Shown here piece by piece: positions 9,999-18,503 of a stretch of 64,000 bases of DNA; the first letter of the stretch is position 1; every line of letters starts with the position of its first letter. The stretch is from DATCHW01 sp036508135 (GTDB lineage Bacteria > Bacteroidota > Ignavibacteria > Tepidaquicellales > Tepidaquicellaceae). A program made the translations under genes and the position numbers. The notes beneath the pieces were generated by a model that saw nothing but the letters and a program-made list of their open reading frames with translations, searched no databases and had not been told where the DNA came from. The stretch is from NCBI GenBank assembly GCA_036508135.1, contig DATCHW010000013.1:33284-97283 (forward strand). Direction: 5' to 3'.

Positions 9999-11382
9999 AT
10001 GTTTAACACTAATTTTATCAATTCGCAATCCCGGTTTTTATCGGGGGGAAAAAATTATTTTACTGTTTTGTGTAATTCTTTTTTCGGGAATTTTATCGGC
10101 ACAACCGGGCTCCTGGAGCGAACAAAATTCGGGCGTTACAGCTGAACTCACTTCTGTCTGGTGTGTTGATGCTTCGAATGTATGGGTTTGCGGATATTCA
10201 GGAACCGTCCTGAAATCAGCAAACGGAGGTACAAACTGGACTAATCTTACAGGGAATGGTATTCCTACAACTGTATCGTTAATCAGCATTTGCGGATTTC
10301 CTTCAGGTAATACGACTGCACTTACTGCAGGATACATAGGTTCAGATACATGGGTCTGGAAAACTACTAACGGCGGAACTAACTGGACACAGGTATTCTC
10401 TCAAACGGGCGGATTTATTAATGCAGTCTGGATGACTTCCACAACGAACGGATTTATGACGGGTGACCCTGTCGGAGGCAGGTGGTCATTATGGAAAGCC
10501 ACAAACGGAGGTGCAAACTGGGATTCGACAGGTCTGTATCTTGCACAAGTTGGTACCGAAACCGGTTACAATAATTCTATGATTTGTACACCTCCTTATA
10601 TTTGGTTTGGAACTAATAACTCTAAAATTTATTATTCAAGTAACAACGGAACAACCTGGGTAACACAGGTAACTACCGGTGAAGTTAATTCTTATGCAAT
10701 CTGGTTTCACCCTCTTCTGCAATCGGGAGTGGGTTTGTTCGGGGGAACAAATCTCTACCAGACAACGAATAATGGAATCAACTGGATTACATTAACATCA
10801 ATGGGTTCCGGTAACTTTGGAGGGATAACTTCTACACCTCTTTTAAATGTTGTTGACAATTTAGTCCAGCCTGTCTGGTATGTACGAAGTACTAATTTAA
10901 TATATTACAGCGCTAACTTCGGAGCTAACTGGGGTATTGATTATACGAACCCGACAACGACAAGTTATTACAGGCATATCAGTATGGCTTATCCCGGAAG
11001 AGGTATTTGGGCTGTCGGGACTCTTGGCAAAATCACATATCATACCGCATTAGTGAATATAGAAAATATCGGTTTGGAAACACCGGGAAATTACAGCCTG
11101 TATCAAAACTATCCAAATCCGTTTAATCCTGTTACTAAAATAAAATTTGATATTAAGAAGTCAGTATTCAGAAGTCAGAATGACCCAAAGGGTACCCCAG
11201 TAGTATCATCGAAAATATTCGACATTACGGGTCGTGAAGTTGTAGAGCTCGTAAATGAACAATTACAGCCAGGGACGTATGAAGTGACATTCGACGGGAG
11301 CAATATGGCGAGCGGAATATATTTCTATACATTGCAGAGCGGGAATGCAATAATCACAAAGAAATTAATGGTAATTAAATAA
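9999..11382 (+). CDS. T9SS protein with seven propeller repeats; start region frameshifted
   Basis: The coding frame does not begin at the ATG at 10432. The same frame reads upstream through three more repeat units and a hydrophobic signal sequence (IILLFCVILFSGILSAQ). No ATG, GTG or TTG exists in that frame upstream. An ATG at 9999, 8 nt after AAGGA, is one frame off, and the two frames meet at a G6-A6 run (about 10042-10053). Removing one base there gives one continuous protein of about 460 residues. Seven repeats (KSANGGTNW, KTTNGGTNW, KATNGGANW and so on) suggest one seven-bladed propeller. A T9SS sorting domain closes it, with a long linker insert (11155-11211). The frameshift may be real, programmed or a sequencing error. 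Confidence 0.72.
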
Positions 11383-11403
11383 TATTTTTTTTCAAAAAAA
11401 CTT

Positions 11404-11450
11404 TTAAGTCACCGTGTGAATTATTAATTTAGTTCATACGGTGACTTTTC
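11404..11450 (+). terminator. hairpin terminator after T9SS array
   Basis: A 15-bp stem (AAGTCACCGTGTGAA pairing with TTCATACGGTGACTT, one wobble) is followed by TTTTCTTATT. It lies 24 nt after the stop of the last gene in the first T9SS array and matches an intrinsic terminator. Confidence 0.75.
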
Positions 11451-11544
11451 TTATTACAGGACTCGCTTAATGAATTTTGACTTTTAAATGTATTAATTTA
11501 TTTTGATTTTAACATAAGTCGAATCTCTTAAAATATTAATTAAT

Positions 11545-12000
11545 ATGGTATCACAATCACAAATAAATGAGTTCCTCTCCCAGCCTGCTATTGGTATTGC
11601 CGGAGTTTCAAGAAACAATAAAAGATTTGGTCACATGGTTTACACAGAGTTAAAGAAAAAAGGATTGAAAGTATATCCTGTAAATCCAAATTCCGATATG
11701 ATAGATGAAGATAAATGTTACCGGGATATTGAATCCTTACCATCTGAAGTGAATTCGGTTCTCATTGTTACACCGAAAAAAACTACCGGGGAAATTGTAA
11801 AACAGGCAGTTGACCGAAATATAAAACACATCTGGATTCAGCAGGGGTCGGGAACAAAAGAAGACATTGAATTAGCGAAGAAGAGCGGGATTAATGTAAT
11901 TTCAGGGCTTTGTATTTTTATGGCTGCAGATCCTGTTCAAGGTTTTCATAAGTTTCATAAATTAATTGCTAAATTTTTTGGCGGATATCCGAAAAATTAA
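11545..12000 (+). CDS. CoA-binding domain protein
   Basis: 151 residues forming one Rossmann-like CoA_binding_2 domain: GIAGVSRNNKRFGHMVYTEL at the N-terminus (nucleotide loop), VYPVNPN, VLIVTPKKTT, and the IWIQQGSGTKEDIELAKK helix with a single Cys in ISGLCIFM. These are family landmarks of YccU-type proteins. They bind CoA, but their physiological role is unsettled. It is a monocistronic gene with a repeat element downstream, so context adds nothing. Confidence 0.85.
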   Translation: MVSQSQINEFLSQPAIGIAGVSRNNKRFGHMVYTELKKKGLKVYPVNPNSDMIDEDKCYRDIESLPSEVNSVLIVTPKKTTGEIVKQAVDRNIKHIWIQQGSGTKEDIELAKKSGINVISGLCIFMAADPVQGFHKFHKLIAKFFGGYPKN

Positions 12001-12041
12001 GATATGAATTTAATTCAGATTCTGTTCCCAATCAGGGGAGA

Positions 12042-12150
12042 TTGTGTGAAAACACAGAATATCTTTAAAGTAATTTGGGCTAAAGCCCGAATACGGGGCG
12101 GTTTAGCTATCCCCGTCGTAAACGACGGGGTAATTTTCTTATTTTCACAC
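12042..12150. repeat. MITE-like element, copy A
   Basis: The ~110-bp element is bounded by inverted TGTGTGAAAA and TTTTCACACA ends. Inside are the palindromes GGGCTAAAGCCC and CCCCGTCGTAAACGACGGGG. A second copy lies in opposite orientation at 55699-55842. It encodes no protein and fits a non-autonomous, REP- or MITE-like repeat. Confidence 0.75.
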
Positions 12151-12185
12151 AGTTTCGGGGGATTGGAAACGTAAAAAGAATTGAT

Positions 12186-12213
12186 ATATTTCCCATCTTA
12201 AGATGGGAAATAT
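12186..12213. repeat. perfect 28-bp palindrome
   Basis: ATATTTCCCATCTT is followed directly by its reverse complement. It sits between convergent genes (CoA-binding protein and citrate synthase), 19 nt from the citrate synthase stop. It could act as a bidirectional transcription end or be another mobile palindrome. Confidence 0.7.
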
Positions 12214-12231
12214 GACTTGATACAAAAACTA

Positions 12232-13554
12232 TTATTTCTTTTTTTGCTCGGGGGCTGCGGTTTTTGGACTTTCTTTTTCAAATTTCTTCACCATATCTTT
12301 AACCCACTTCATTGTAACGGATTTTGGTCTTATCAGAGGCATATTAAGTGCCCTTGCGAGTATAAGCTGGGCGCTGAGTCCGAGTATTCTCGATACAGCA
12401 AATACGACAGTATAATATTCATATTCTGTTATCCCAAAACGGTTAAGCAATGTTCCGCTTGCAGCATCAACATTAGGCCATGGATCTTTTGCTTTTCCCT
12501 GCTCGATAAGAAGATTGGGGACAATATTAAATAATTGCTGAACAATATTTATAAGGTTATCCTCCGGCATGGATTCGCAGGCGAAATTTAATAATGCAGT
12601 AAATCTCGGGTCAGTTACTCTTAATACTGCGTGACCATAACCTGAAATCACTCTTTTATGATCAAGAAGGGTCTGGCAGTAATTCTTCACTTCTTCATCG
12701 CTTGGCTGGTGTCCGATATCATCTCTTAACTTTATTATAAATTTCAAACATTCCTGATTTGCGAGTCCGTGCAATGGTCCGGCAAGACCGTTCAAGCCGC
12801 CGCTGACTGCATAATACGGGTCTGATAAAGCGGAACCTATGGTTTGACAAGCAAAGGCACTTACATTCCCGCTTTCATGGTCTGCGTGAAGTGTCAAATA
12901 TAACCTCATCATTGCAAAGAAACATTCTTTATATTTTTCAACACCAAGCATATGTCCATAATTTGCTGCCCAGTCAAGAGTCGGGTCGATTTCAATTTTG
13001 GGACCTTTGCTGAATTTTCTTCTGTAAATGAATGCTGCAATTACCGGAACCCGGGCTATCAAATTAAGACAGTCAATTAACATCGGAACCCACAATGTAT
13101 TTTTATCCATCCCTTCTTCATATCTTTTCTTGAAGAAAGATTCATTTTCCATAGCGAGTATAGCGGTACTGAGCATTACCATCGGATGGGTTTCCGTCGG
13201 AAGGGCACTCAAAACCACCCAGACATAAAAAGGAACATCGCTTCTCCGTTTCAGTTCACCCTGCAGATCATCAAGTGCTTCTTTATTCGGTAGTTCACCT
13301 GTGAGCATTAAGTAAAAAATTTCCTCGGGGTATCTGTCCGTGAGCTCGAGGATAGGAATACCTCTGATAGAAAGCCCTGAATCAAGATTAACCTCCGAAG
13401 TATCACAAATAAGACCCTTAATGCCCCTCATACCTCCGAACAATTGGTCGATAGTAACTTCCCCGATTGACTTGCTACCGTATTTAGTTACTATTTCTTT
13501 TGCTTCTTTTCTAAGCTTTGGTATGATCAAATTTAATTTATCCTGTAAAAGCAT
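12232..13554 (-). CDS. gltA: citrate synthase, mitochondrial (eukaryote-like) type
   Basis: 440 residues. Condenses oxaloacetate and acetyl-CoA to citrate in the TCA cycle. Sequence phrases match the mitochondrial rather than the usual bacterial subfamily: GGMRGIKGL, HADHESGNVSAF, NGLAGPLHGLANQE, GYGHAVLR and KDPWPNVDAASG. The oxaloacetate and catalytic residues are H226, H262, H308 and D363, with spacing 36/46/55 identical to pig heart enzyme (H238, H274, H320, D375). A Lys/Glu/Pro-rich tail is extra. Eukaryote-like citrate synthases are known in some bacteria, for example Geobacteraceae. Monocistronic; no regulator seen nearby. Confidence 0.95.
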   Translation of the reverse strand: MLLQDKLNLIIPKLRKEAKEIVTKYGSKSIGEVTIDQLFGGMRGIKGLICDTSEVNLDSGLSIRGIPILELTDRYPEEIFYLMLTGELPNKEALDDLQGELKRRSDVPFYVWVVLSALPTETHPMVMLSTAILAMENESFFKKRYEEGMDKNTLWVPMLIDCLNLIARVPVIAAFIYRRKFSKGPKIEIDPTLDWAANYGHMLGVEKYKECFFAMMRLYLTLHADHESGNVSAFACQTIGSALSDPYYAVSGGLNGLAGPLHGLANQECLKFIIKLRDDIGHQPSDEEVKNYCQTLLDHKRVISGYGHAVLRVTDPRFTALLNFACESMPEDNLINIVQQLFNIVPNLLIEQGKAKDPWPNVDAASGTLLNRFGITEYEYYTVVFAVSRILGLSAQLILARALNMPLIRPKSVTMKWVKDMVKKFEKESPKTAAPEQKKK

Positions 13555-13856
13555 AATTCATTTAGTTTTAATTTAGCATAAAATATATTTCATATTTACA
13601 AAAGTAAATATAGTAAAAAATCAAAACATTTATTTAAGAGTAATTTTTAAAATTTCGCCAAATATTGAAATTCATGCAAACTAATCCGAAATTGTTTTTG
13701 TTTTAGAAAAAGCAGGATGAATACACTTTAAAATTTTATAGTAACAAGAAATCCTGTTCAATTGAAGTTTTTTAAAACATAATTCTATGTAACTCTATTC
13801 AAATTGAATTAATATTTATTTAATTGTAATTTATAAAATTAAACAACAAAATTATT
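13555..13856. other. AT-rich divergent intergenic region
   Basis: 302 nt between divergently transcribed citrate synthase and UPF0173 genes. It must hold both promoters. It is very AT-rich and I see no convincing hairpin, repeat or operator. Confidence 0.5.
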
Positions 13857-14534
13857 ATGAAAATCAAATTTCACGGACATTCATTTGTTCAAATTGAAAG
13901 CTCAAAGTATTCAATTGTTATTGATCCTTTTATCACGGGAAATCCGAAAGCAATCGTAAAACCTTCTGACATAAAATGTGATTTCATCGTTTTATCTCAT
14001 GGACATGGTGACCACTTCGGAGATACGATTGAAATTTCAAGAAATAATAATGCTTTAGTGCTTGCTACTTATGAACTTGCAAATTATGCTGAAAGCAAGG
14101 GGGTGAGGCTTACTCATACAATGAATCTCGGCGGCGGATATAGTTTCCCATTTGGACGAGTGAAGCTGACACTCGCACATCATTCGTCGACAACCCCCGA
14201 TGGTGCTTATGCCGGAGACCCCGCGGGTATTTTACTTTACCTCGATGGAAAAACATTTTTCCATGCAGGCGATACTGCGCTTTTCTATGATATGAAGCTC
14301 ATCGGTGAAACAAATTCAATTGATTACGCCTTTCTTCCGATAGGTGATAATTTCACAATGGGAATTGACGATGCTGTTAAAGCAGCTGAGTTTCTAAATG
14401 CAAAAAAAGTGATTCCCATACATTACAATACATTCGATGTAATCAAGGCTGATGCTGAAGAATTCAGAAAAAAAATTCAGTCAATTGGCAAAGAGTGCAT
14501 TGTAATGAATCCCGGAGATAAAATTGAGGCGTAG
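13857..14534 (+). CDS. UPF0173 metal-dependent hydrolase, metallo-beta-lactamase fold
   Basis: 225 residues, the normal length for UPF0173 (YtkL-like). Metal ligands are visible: MKIKFHGHS at the start, VLSHGHGDHFGD (the HxHxDH core), HHSSTTPDG, HAGDTALF and IPIHYNTF. Known members are cytoplasmic zinc- or metal-dependent hydrolases of unsettled substrate. It is 2 nt before parA, so it is probably co-transcribed with the chromosome segregation genes, although no functional link is established. Confidence 0.92.
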   Translation: MKIKFHGHSFVQIESSKYSIVIDPFITGNPKAIVKPSDIKCDFIVLSHGHGDHFGDTIEISRNNNALVLATYELANYAESKGVRLTHTMNLGGGYSFPFGRVKLTLAHHSSTTPDGAYAGDPAGILLYLDGKTFFHAGDTALFYDMKLIGETNSIDYAFLPIGDNFTMGIDDAVKAAEFLNAKKVIPIHYNTFDVIKADAEEFRKKIQSIGKECIVMNPGDKIEA

Positions 14535-14536
14535 TA

Positions 14537-15322
14537 TTGACTAAAATAATTTCAATATCCAATCAGAAAGGCGGAGTCGGGAAAACCACCACTGCAGTTA
14601 ATCTTTCCTCATGCCTCGCAGCGGCGGGGAAAAATGTCATATTGATAGATTCCGACCCTCAGGCAAATGCATCCACAGGAATGGGGATTGACGCAAAAGA
14701 TAACGAGAATACAACTTATCAACTTCTTATTTCCGATAAGAAGTTGAAAGATTGCCTTATGGATACACAGGTGGCAAATCTGAAACTTATTCCTTCAAAT
14801 ATAAATCTTGTAGGCGCAGAACTCGAACTAATCGAATTTGAATTCAGGGAGCGGCAACTGAAAGATAAAATCACGGAGTATCTTTACTCGACCGATGAAG
14901 GATTTAAGATGCCTGATTATATTATTATTGACTGCCCTCCTTCTCTGAGTTTAATCACAATCAATGCTCTCTCTGCGGCGAATTCCGTTCTTATACCCGT
15001 TCAATGTGAGTATTATGCGCTTGAGGGCTTGACGCAGTTACTTAACACAATAAAGATGGTAAAGAACACCTTTAATCCGTCCTTGAATATTGAAGGTTAT
15101 CTTTTAACAATGTTCGACTCACGACTGAGACTCGCAAATCAGGTAGAGGGTGAACTAAGAAAATACTTCGCGGAAAAAGTTTTTGAAACAAAAATTTTCA
15201 GAAACGTGAAAATAGGCGAAGCTCCAAGCTATGGCAAGCCTATAACGGTATATGATGCCTTTTCAACCGGCGCAAAAAATTATTCGGATTTAGCTACGGA
15301 ATTTTTAAAGAGAAATATATAA
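14537..15322 (+). CDS. parA: chromosome partitioning ATPase ParA/Soj
   Basis: 261 residues. The deviant Walker A motif KGGVGKTTT lies near residue 11, followed by DSDPQANAS and IIDCPPSLSL (Walker B), standard for ParA/Soj. A TTG start at 14537 is chosen because it gives the canonical MTKIISISNQKGG N-terminus, begins 2 nt after the previous stop, and no in-frame ATG precedes the Walker motif. It binds ATP and non-specific DNA and moves ParB-parS complexes. Operon with UPF0173, parB and perhaps ridA. Confidence 0.95.
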   Translation: MTKIISISNQKGGVGKTTTAVNLSSCLAAAGKNVILIDSDPQANASTGMGIDAKDNENTTYQLLISDKKLKDCLMDTQVANLKLIPSNINLVGAELELIEFEFRERQLKDKITEYLYSTDEGFKMPDYIIIDCPPSLSLITINALSAANSVLIPVQCEYYALEGLTQLLNTIKMVKNTFNPSLNIEGYLLTMFDSRLRLANQVEGELRKYFAEKVFETKIFRNVKIGEAPSYGKPITVYDAFSTGAKNYSDLATEFLKRNI

Positions 15323-15326
15323 AAAT

Positions 15327-16229
15327 ATGGATATGGATAAAAAATCAGGTCTCGGAAAAGGACTTTCGGCATTATTCACGGAAAAGAAAGTTGATCTTGG
15401 TTCACTGGATGAAAAAACTCCTGAAGACATAAAAAAGATCTTTCTTGAAATAGAATTAAGCAGGATAAAGGTCAATCCTTATCAACCGCGTGAAGACTTC
15501 GACGAGGAGAAATTAAATGAACTTACTGATTCGGTAAGGCAAATAGGTATCCTTCAGCCCGTAACAGTAAAAATGTCTAAAGATTTTCCCGGTAATTTTG
15601 ATTTAATTTCCGGTGAAAGAAGACTTATAGCCGCGGGGAAAGCAGGATTGATAACCATTCCCGCATACATCTACAAGACTGAAGATGATTCGGCAGAAAA
15701 TATGCTCGAGCTTTCATTGATTGAAAACGTTCAGCGGGAAGACCTTAACCCGATGGAGCTTGCTTCATCTTATCAGAGATTGATGGATGAATGCGGATTA
15801 ACTCAGGAACAGATTGCCGTGAAAGTTTCGAAACAAAGAAGCACAATAGGAAATATTTTAAGACTTTTAAAACTTCCGGACGACATAAAAGCATCTTTGC
15901 GTAAAAACGAAATTTCCGAAGCTCACGCAAGAATGCTTTTGAGAATTGAAGATAAAGAAGACCAGAATGTACTCTGGCAAAGGATTCTATCCGAACTTAT
16001 TTCCGTGAGAAAGCTCGAAGATATCACAAAAAAATCCGTTAAACCCAGAAAGAAAAAAACAGTCAGCACGGGAGTACAGGATAACTACTATAAGGAATTA
16101 GAAGACAAACTTACAATGTTCTTCGGAACCAAGGTAACGGTGAAAAGCAAAACAAAATCGAGAGGTGAAATAATTATAGAATATTATTCTGATAATGATA
16201 TCGATAGAATTATTGAAAAATGCGGGTAA
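15327..16229 (+). CDS. parB: chromosome partitioning protein ParB
   Basis: 300 residues. Landmarks are the N-terminal LGKGLSALF (ParA-interacting), the ParB/Srx CTPase domain with NPYQPR and GERRLIAA, ENVQREDLNPMELA, and the HTH region LTQEQIAVKVSKQRSTIGNILRLLKLP. A Lys-rich linker leads to a C-terminal dimer domain. Known role: CTP-dependent clamp loading at parS and chromosome segregation. Four nt after parA. ATG at 15333 is an equally possible start. No perfect parS site was found in the window. Confidence 0.95.
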   Translation: MDMDKKSGLGKGLSALFTEKKVDLGSLDEKTPEDIKKIFLEIELSRIKVNPYQPREDFDEEKLNELTDSVRQIGILQPVTVKMSKDFPGNFDLISGERRLIAAGKAGLITIPAYIYKTEDDSAENMLELSLIENVQREDLNPMELASSYQRLMDECGLTQEQIAVKVSKQRSTIGNILRLLKLPDDIKASLRKNEISEAHARMLLRIEDKEDQNVLWQRILSELISVRKLEDITKKSVKPRKKKTVSTGVQDNYYKELEDKLTMFFGTKVTVKSKTKSRGEIIIEYYSDNDIDRIIEKCG

Positions 16230-16256
16230 AACTTTTTTGAATTAATTAATATTAAA

Positions 16257-16640
16257 ATGAAAAAGGCAATTTATAGCTCAGAAACACCGGATCCGTTAGG
16301 ACCATACTCTGCGGGAGTAAGTTTTGGTAATTTAATTTTCACATCTGGGCAAATTGCTCTGGATAAAAACGGGAAACTGACCGAAGGAGGAATTAAGGAA
16401 CAAACTAATAAAGTACTTGAGAACCTTAAGTCACTTCTTCAGGAAAACGGTTCATCGCTTGATAACGCTTTAAAAGCAACTGTCTTTTTAAAAGATATGA
16501 ATGACTTTGCCGGTATGAACGAAATATTTGCACAGCATTTTACTGATTCTAAACCTGCCAGAAGCACTGTACAGGTGTCAAGGCTTCCGAAAGATGTTCT
16601 CGTTGCAATTGATTTGATTGCTTACAAATCAGACATTTGA
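16257..16640 (+). CDS. ridA: RidA family enamine/imine deaminase
   Basis: 127 residues, full family length. It shows the typical Rid pattern: YSSETPDPLGPYSAGV, IFTSGQIALD, and in the last third PARSTVQVSRLPKDVLVAIDLIA, containing the conserved arginine that holds the substrate carboxylate. Known role: hydrolysis of reactive 2-aminoacrylate/enamine intermediates from PLP enzymes. It lies 27 nt after parB, possibly in the same transcript. Confidence 0.93.
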   Translation: MKKAIYSSETPDPLGPYSAGVSFGNLIFTSGQIALDKNGKLTEGGIKEQTNKVLENLKSLLQENGSSLDNALKATVFLKDMNDFAGMNEIFAQHFTDSKPARSTVQVSRLPKDVLVAIDLIAYKSDI

Positions 16641-16720
16641 ATAAATTATTCAGACTATGTATGATGTTTTTTTTCACTGAAAAGATGAAAATATTTATGT
16701 AATTTTAAATAAGGGAAACT

Positions 16721-17188
16721 ATGAAAAATTACAACTGCAAACCTTTATATACAAAAACCGGAAACGGCTCTTTGCATTACAAAATCGGAATGCAAATAAG
16801 AGGTGAGCTGGATAAGGTTTGGGATAATGTTACGAAATCGGAAAATCTGATGAGATATTTTACATCTGATGCTAAAAAGAATTTAGACACCACGGGAGAG
16901 GTTTTGTGGGCATGGGGTGAGAATGCAGTAATTTTAAATGTAATAGAGGTTGTTCCGCATAGTAAAATCGTTCTTGAATGGAACGGGAATATGGTTGAAT
17001 ATAAGATCCGCGCTGAAATCACATTTCAGCAAATAAAAAATAAAGTTCTGGTAAAGATTTCCGAATCAGGATGGGAAAATAGTGAATTAGGGATCAAAAA
17101 TGCATTATCAAATTGTAATGGCTGGAGTGATTTTCTGAATGCTCTCAGGGTCTTTACGGAATATAAAATAAGTTACCTTAATAAATAG
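16721..17188 (+). CDS. SRPBCC/AHSA1-like domain protein
   Basis: 155 residues consistent with a START/Bet v1-like helix-grip fold. LDKVWDNVTKSENLMRYFT is the first helix pair, VLNVIEVVPHSKIVLEW and VLVKISESGW are strands of the sheet, and the C-terminal GWSDFLNALRVFTEY helix is typical of AHSA1 proteins. They bind hydrophobic ligands or Hsp90-like partners; the ligand here is unknown. AAGGGAAACT precedes the ATG. Confidence 0.8.
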   Translation: MKNYNCKPLYTKTGNGSLHYKIGMQIRGELDKVWDNVTKSENLMRYFTSDAKKNLDTTGEVLWAWGENAVILNVIEVVPHSKIVLEWNGNMVEYKIRAEITFQQIKNKVLVKISESGWENSELGIKNALSNCNGWSDFLNALRVFTEYKISYLNK

Positions 17189-17261
17189 ACAAATCAACAA
17201 ACATTCTTTTCATTCCGTAATTTTTTAAATTTTTGCGGTTAAATCGGTTACATGTAAATAA

Positions 17262-17301
17262 AAATGCCATTTCAATTTCCGGAGAAACCAAAATGACATT
17301 T
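17262..17301. terminator. hairpin between convergent genes
   Basis: AAATGCCATTT pairs with AAATGACATTT (one wobble) across a 17-nt loop, followed on the plus strand by ATAAAAAAA and on the minus strand by an A/T tract. Its position between the SRPBCC gene and rpsT suggests a bidirectional terminator, though the stem is AT-rich and weak. Confidence 0.45.
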
Positions 17302-17323
17302 ATAAAAAAAACTAAGATATAAA

Positions 17324-17581
17324 TTAACCTAACTTATTAACTGTCTTTGTAAGTTTCGATTTTAAGTTTGCGGCTTTATTCTTATGTATAATCCTTTTTG
17401 TTGCTGCTCTGTCCAGAATTGTCGTTGTTTTCTTTAATTCGGTTTCGGCTGCTGCTTTATCTTTTTGCATCCTTAATTTTTTCACCGCACCTTTAATTAT
17501 TGCTTTAACCTTTTTGTTTCTTTCGGTTTTCTTTACAGTTTGCCTTGCTCTTTTTTGAGCAGATTTATGTCTTAATGGCAT
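17324..17581 (-). CDS. rpsT: 30S ribosomal protein S20
   Basis: 85 residues, basic, beginning MPLRHKSAQKRARQ and ending LTKTVNKLG. The conserved RNA-binding patch K-S-A-x-K-R and C-terminal IHKNKAANLKSKLTK identify bS20. It binds 16S rRNA helices during small-subunit assembly. Monocistronic. Confidence 0.95.
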   Translation of the reverse strand: MPLRHKSAQKRARQTVKKTERNKKVKAIIKGAVKKLRMQKDKAAAETELKKTTTILDRAATKRIIHKNKAANLKSKLTKTVNKLG

Positions 17582-17715
17582 TTAAACTAATACAATTAAT
17601 TATTAAAGTGCTAAAAATACGCAAATTGTAAGGGAAAATCAAACCACTAATAAAAAGTTAAAACTCAAAGGTCAAAAGTCAAAATTTAATTTAAAATTCA
17701 AAAGTCTCGCCGCTT
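17582..17715. repeat. intergenic GTCAAAAGTCAAAAT-type repeat
   Basis: About 17650-17705 reads as short direct repeats of the form AAAACTCAAAGGTCAAAAGTC. The same sequence type encodes the Lys/Gln-rich insert in the sorting-domain linker of the 2383 gene (3838-3873). No coding potential. Confidence 0.5.
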
Positions 17716-17792
17716 TTGGTGTTTAAATCACGACTCACCGGGATGACACCAACAGCATTTACCTTGTTGGTGACACTTCGTTTAAACACCAA
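17716..17792. repeat. multi-arm palindromic repeat (TTGGTGTTTAAA ends)
   Basis: Perfect 12-bp inverted ends TTGGTGTTTAAA and TTTAAACACCAA enclose a second pair, CACCAACA and TGTTGGTG, so the single strand can fold into a two-stem structure. A shorter relative lies at 40247-40272. Confidence 0.7.
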
Positions 17793-17811
17793 CGAGGGCG
17801 GAATATTGAAA

Positions 17812-17978
17812 TTTTGGCTAAAGCCATAAACTGGTGGTTCTTTTACCCCGTCGTGAACGACGGGGTAATTCAAAACTTTTTTTTAATATCTTTTCAGAAC
17901 CAATATTTGTTACTTTCAATTTCCCCGCCGTTCACGGCGGGGTTGGGTTAAAAAATATAATAGGCTTTAGCCAAAACA
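17812..17978. repeat. 167-bp element with 14-bp inverted ends
   Basis: The ends are TTTTGGCTAAAGCC and GGCTTTAGCCAAAA. Inside are two palindromes, CCCCGTCGTGAACGACGGGG and CCCCGCCGTTCACGGCGGGG. It shares its palindromes with the elements at 12042 and 55699 and abuts the macrodomain gene 3' end. Confidence 0.7.
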
Positions 17979-17990
17979 TAAGATTAATTT

Positions 17991-18500
17991 CTAATTCCTT
18001 AATTCTTCTAAATATAATGCATAAGTAAATTCATCAAAGCATACGAAAACCACTTTTTCTATTGAACTATTTTTTTCAAGAAAGTTTTTCACTTCTTTAA
18101 CTGCAATCCTTACAGCTTTCTCAATAGGAAATCTATATATCCCTGTACTTATTGCCGGAAATGCAATCGATTTAATTTTATTTTTGACAGCAAGTTGTAA
18201 AGAATTGCGATAACATTCTGCAAGTTTTTCTTCTTCGTTGTTATCTCCGCCATACCATACAGGACCGACAGTGTGAATCACGTAATTTGCATTCAGATTA
18301 TATCCTTTTGTGATTTTTGCTTCGCCCGTATTGCATCCTCCGAGATTTCTACATTCTTCGAGCAAATCTTTTCCTGCAGCCCTGTGAATAGCACCGTCAA
18401 CTCCCCCGCCTCCAAGAAGGGATTTATTTGCGGCGTTTACAATTGCATCTGTATTCTGTTTTGTGATATCTCCGGGTTCTATAAAAATTCTGTTTCCCAA
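17991..18500 (-). CDS. macrodomain protein, O-acetyl-ADP-ribose deacetylase type
   Basis: 169 residues, a complete stand-alone macrodomain. GDITKQNTDAIVNAANKSLLGGGGVDGAIHRAAG is the hallmark N-terminal segment with the ADP-ribose-binding Asn and glycine loop; YVIHTVGPVWYGG and FPAISTGIYRFP complete the pocket. Members bind ADP-ribose and remove O-acetyl or ADP-ribosyl groups. It lies 3 nt downstream of the mscS-like gene on the same strand, so they are probably co-transcribed. Confidence 0.93.
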   Translation of the reverse strand: MGNRIFIEPGDITKQNTDAIVNAANKSLLGGGGVDGAIHRAAGKDLLEECRNLGGCNTGEAKITKGYNLNANYVIHTVGPVWYGGDNNEEEKLAECYRNSLQLAVKNKIKSIAFPAISTGIYRFPIEKAVRIAVKEVKNFLEKNSSIEKVVFVCFDEFTYALYLEELRN

Positions 18501-18503
18501 AAT

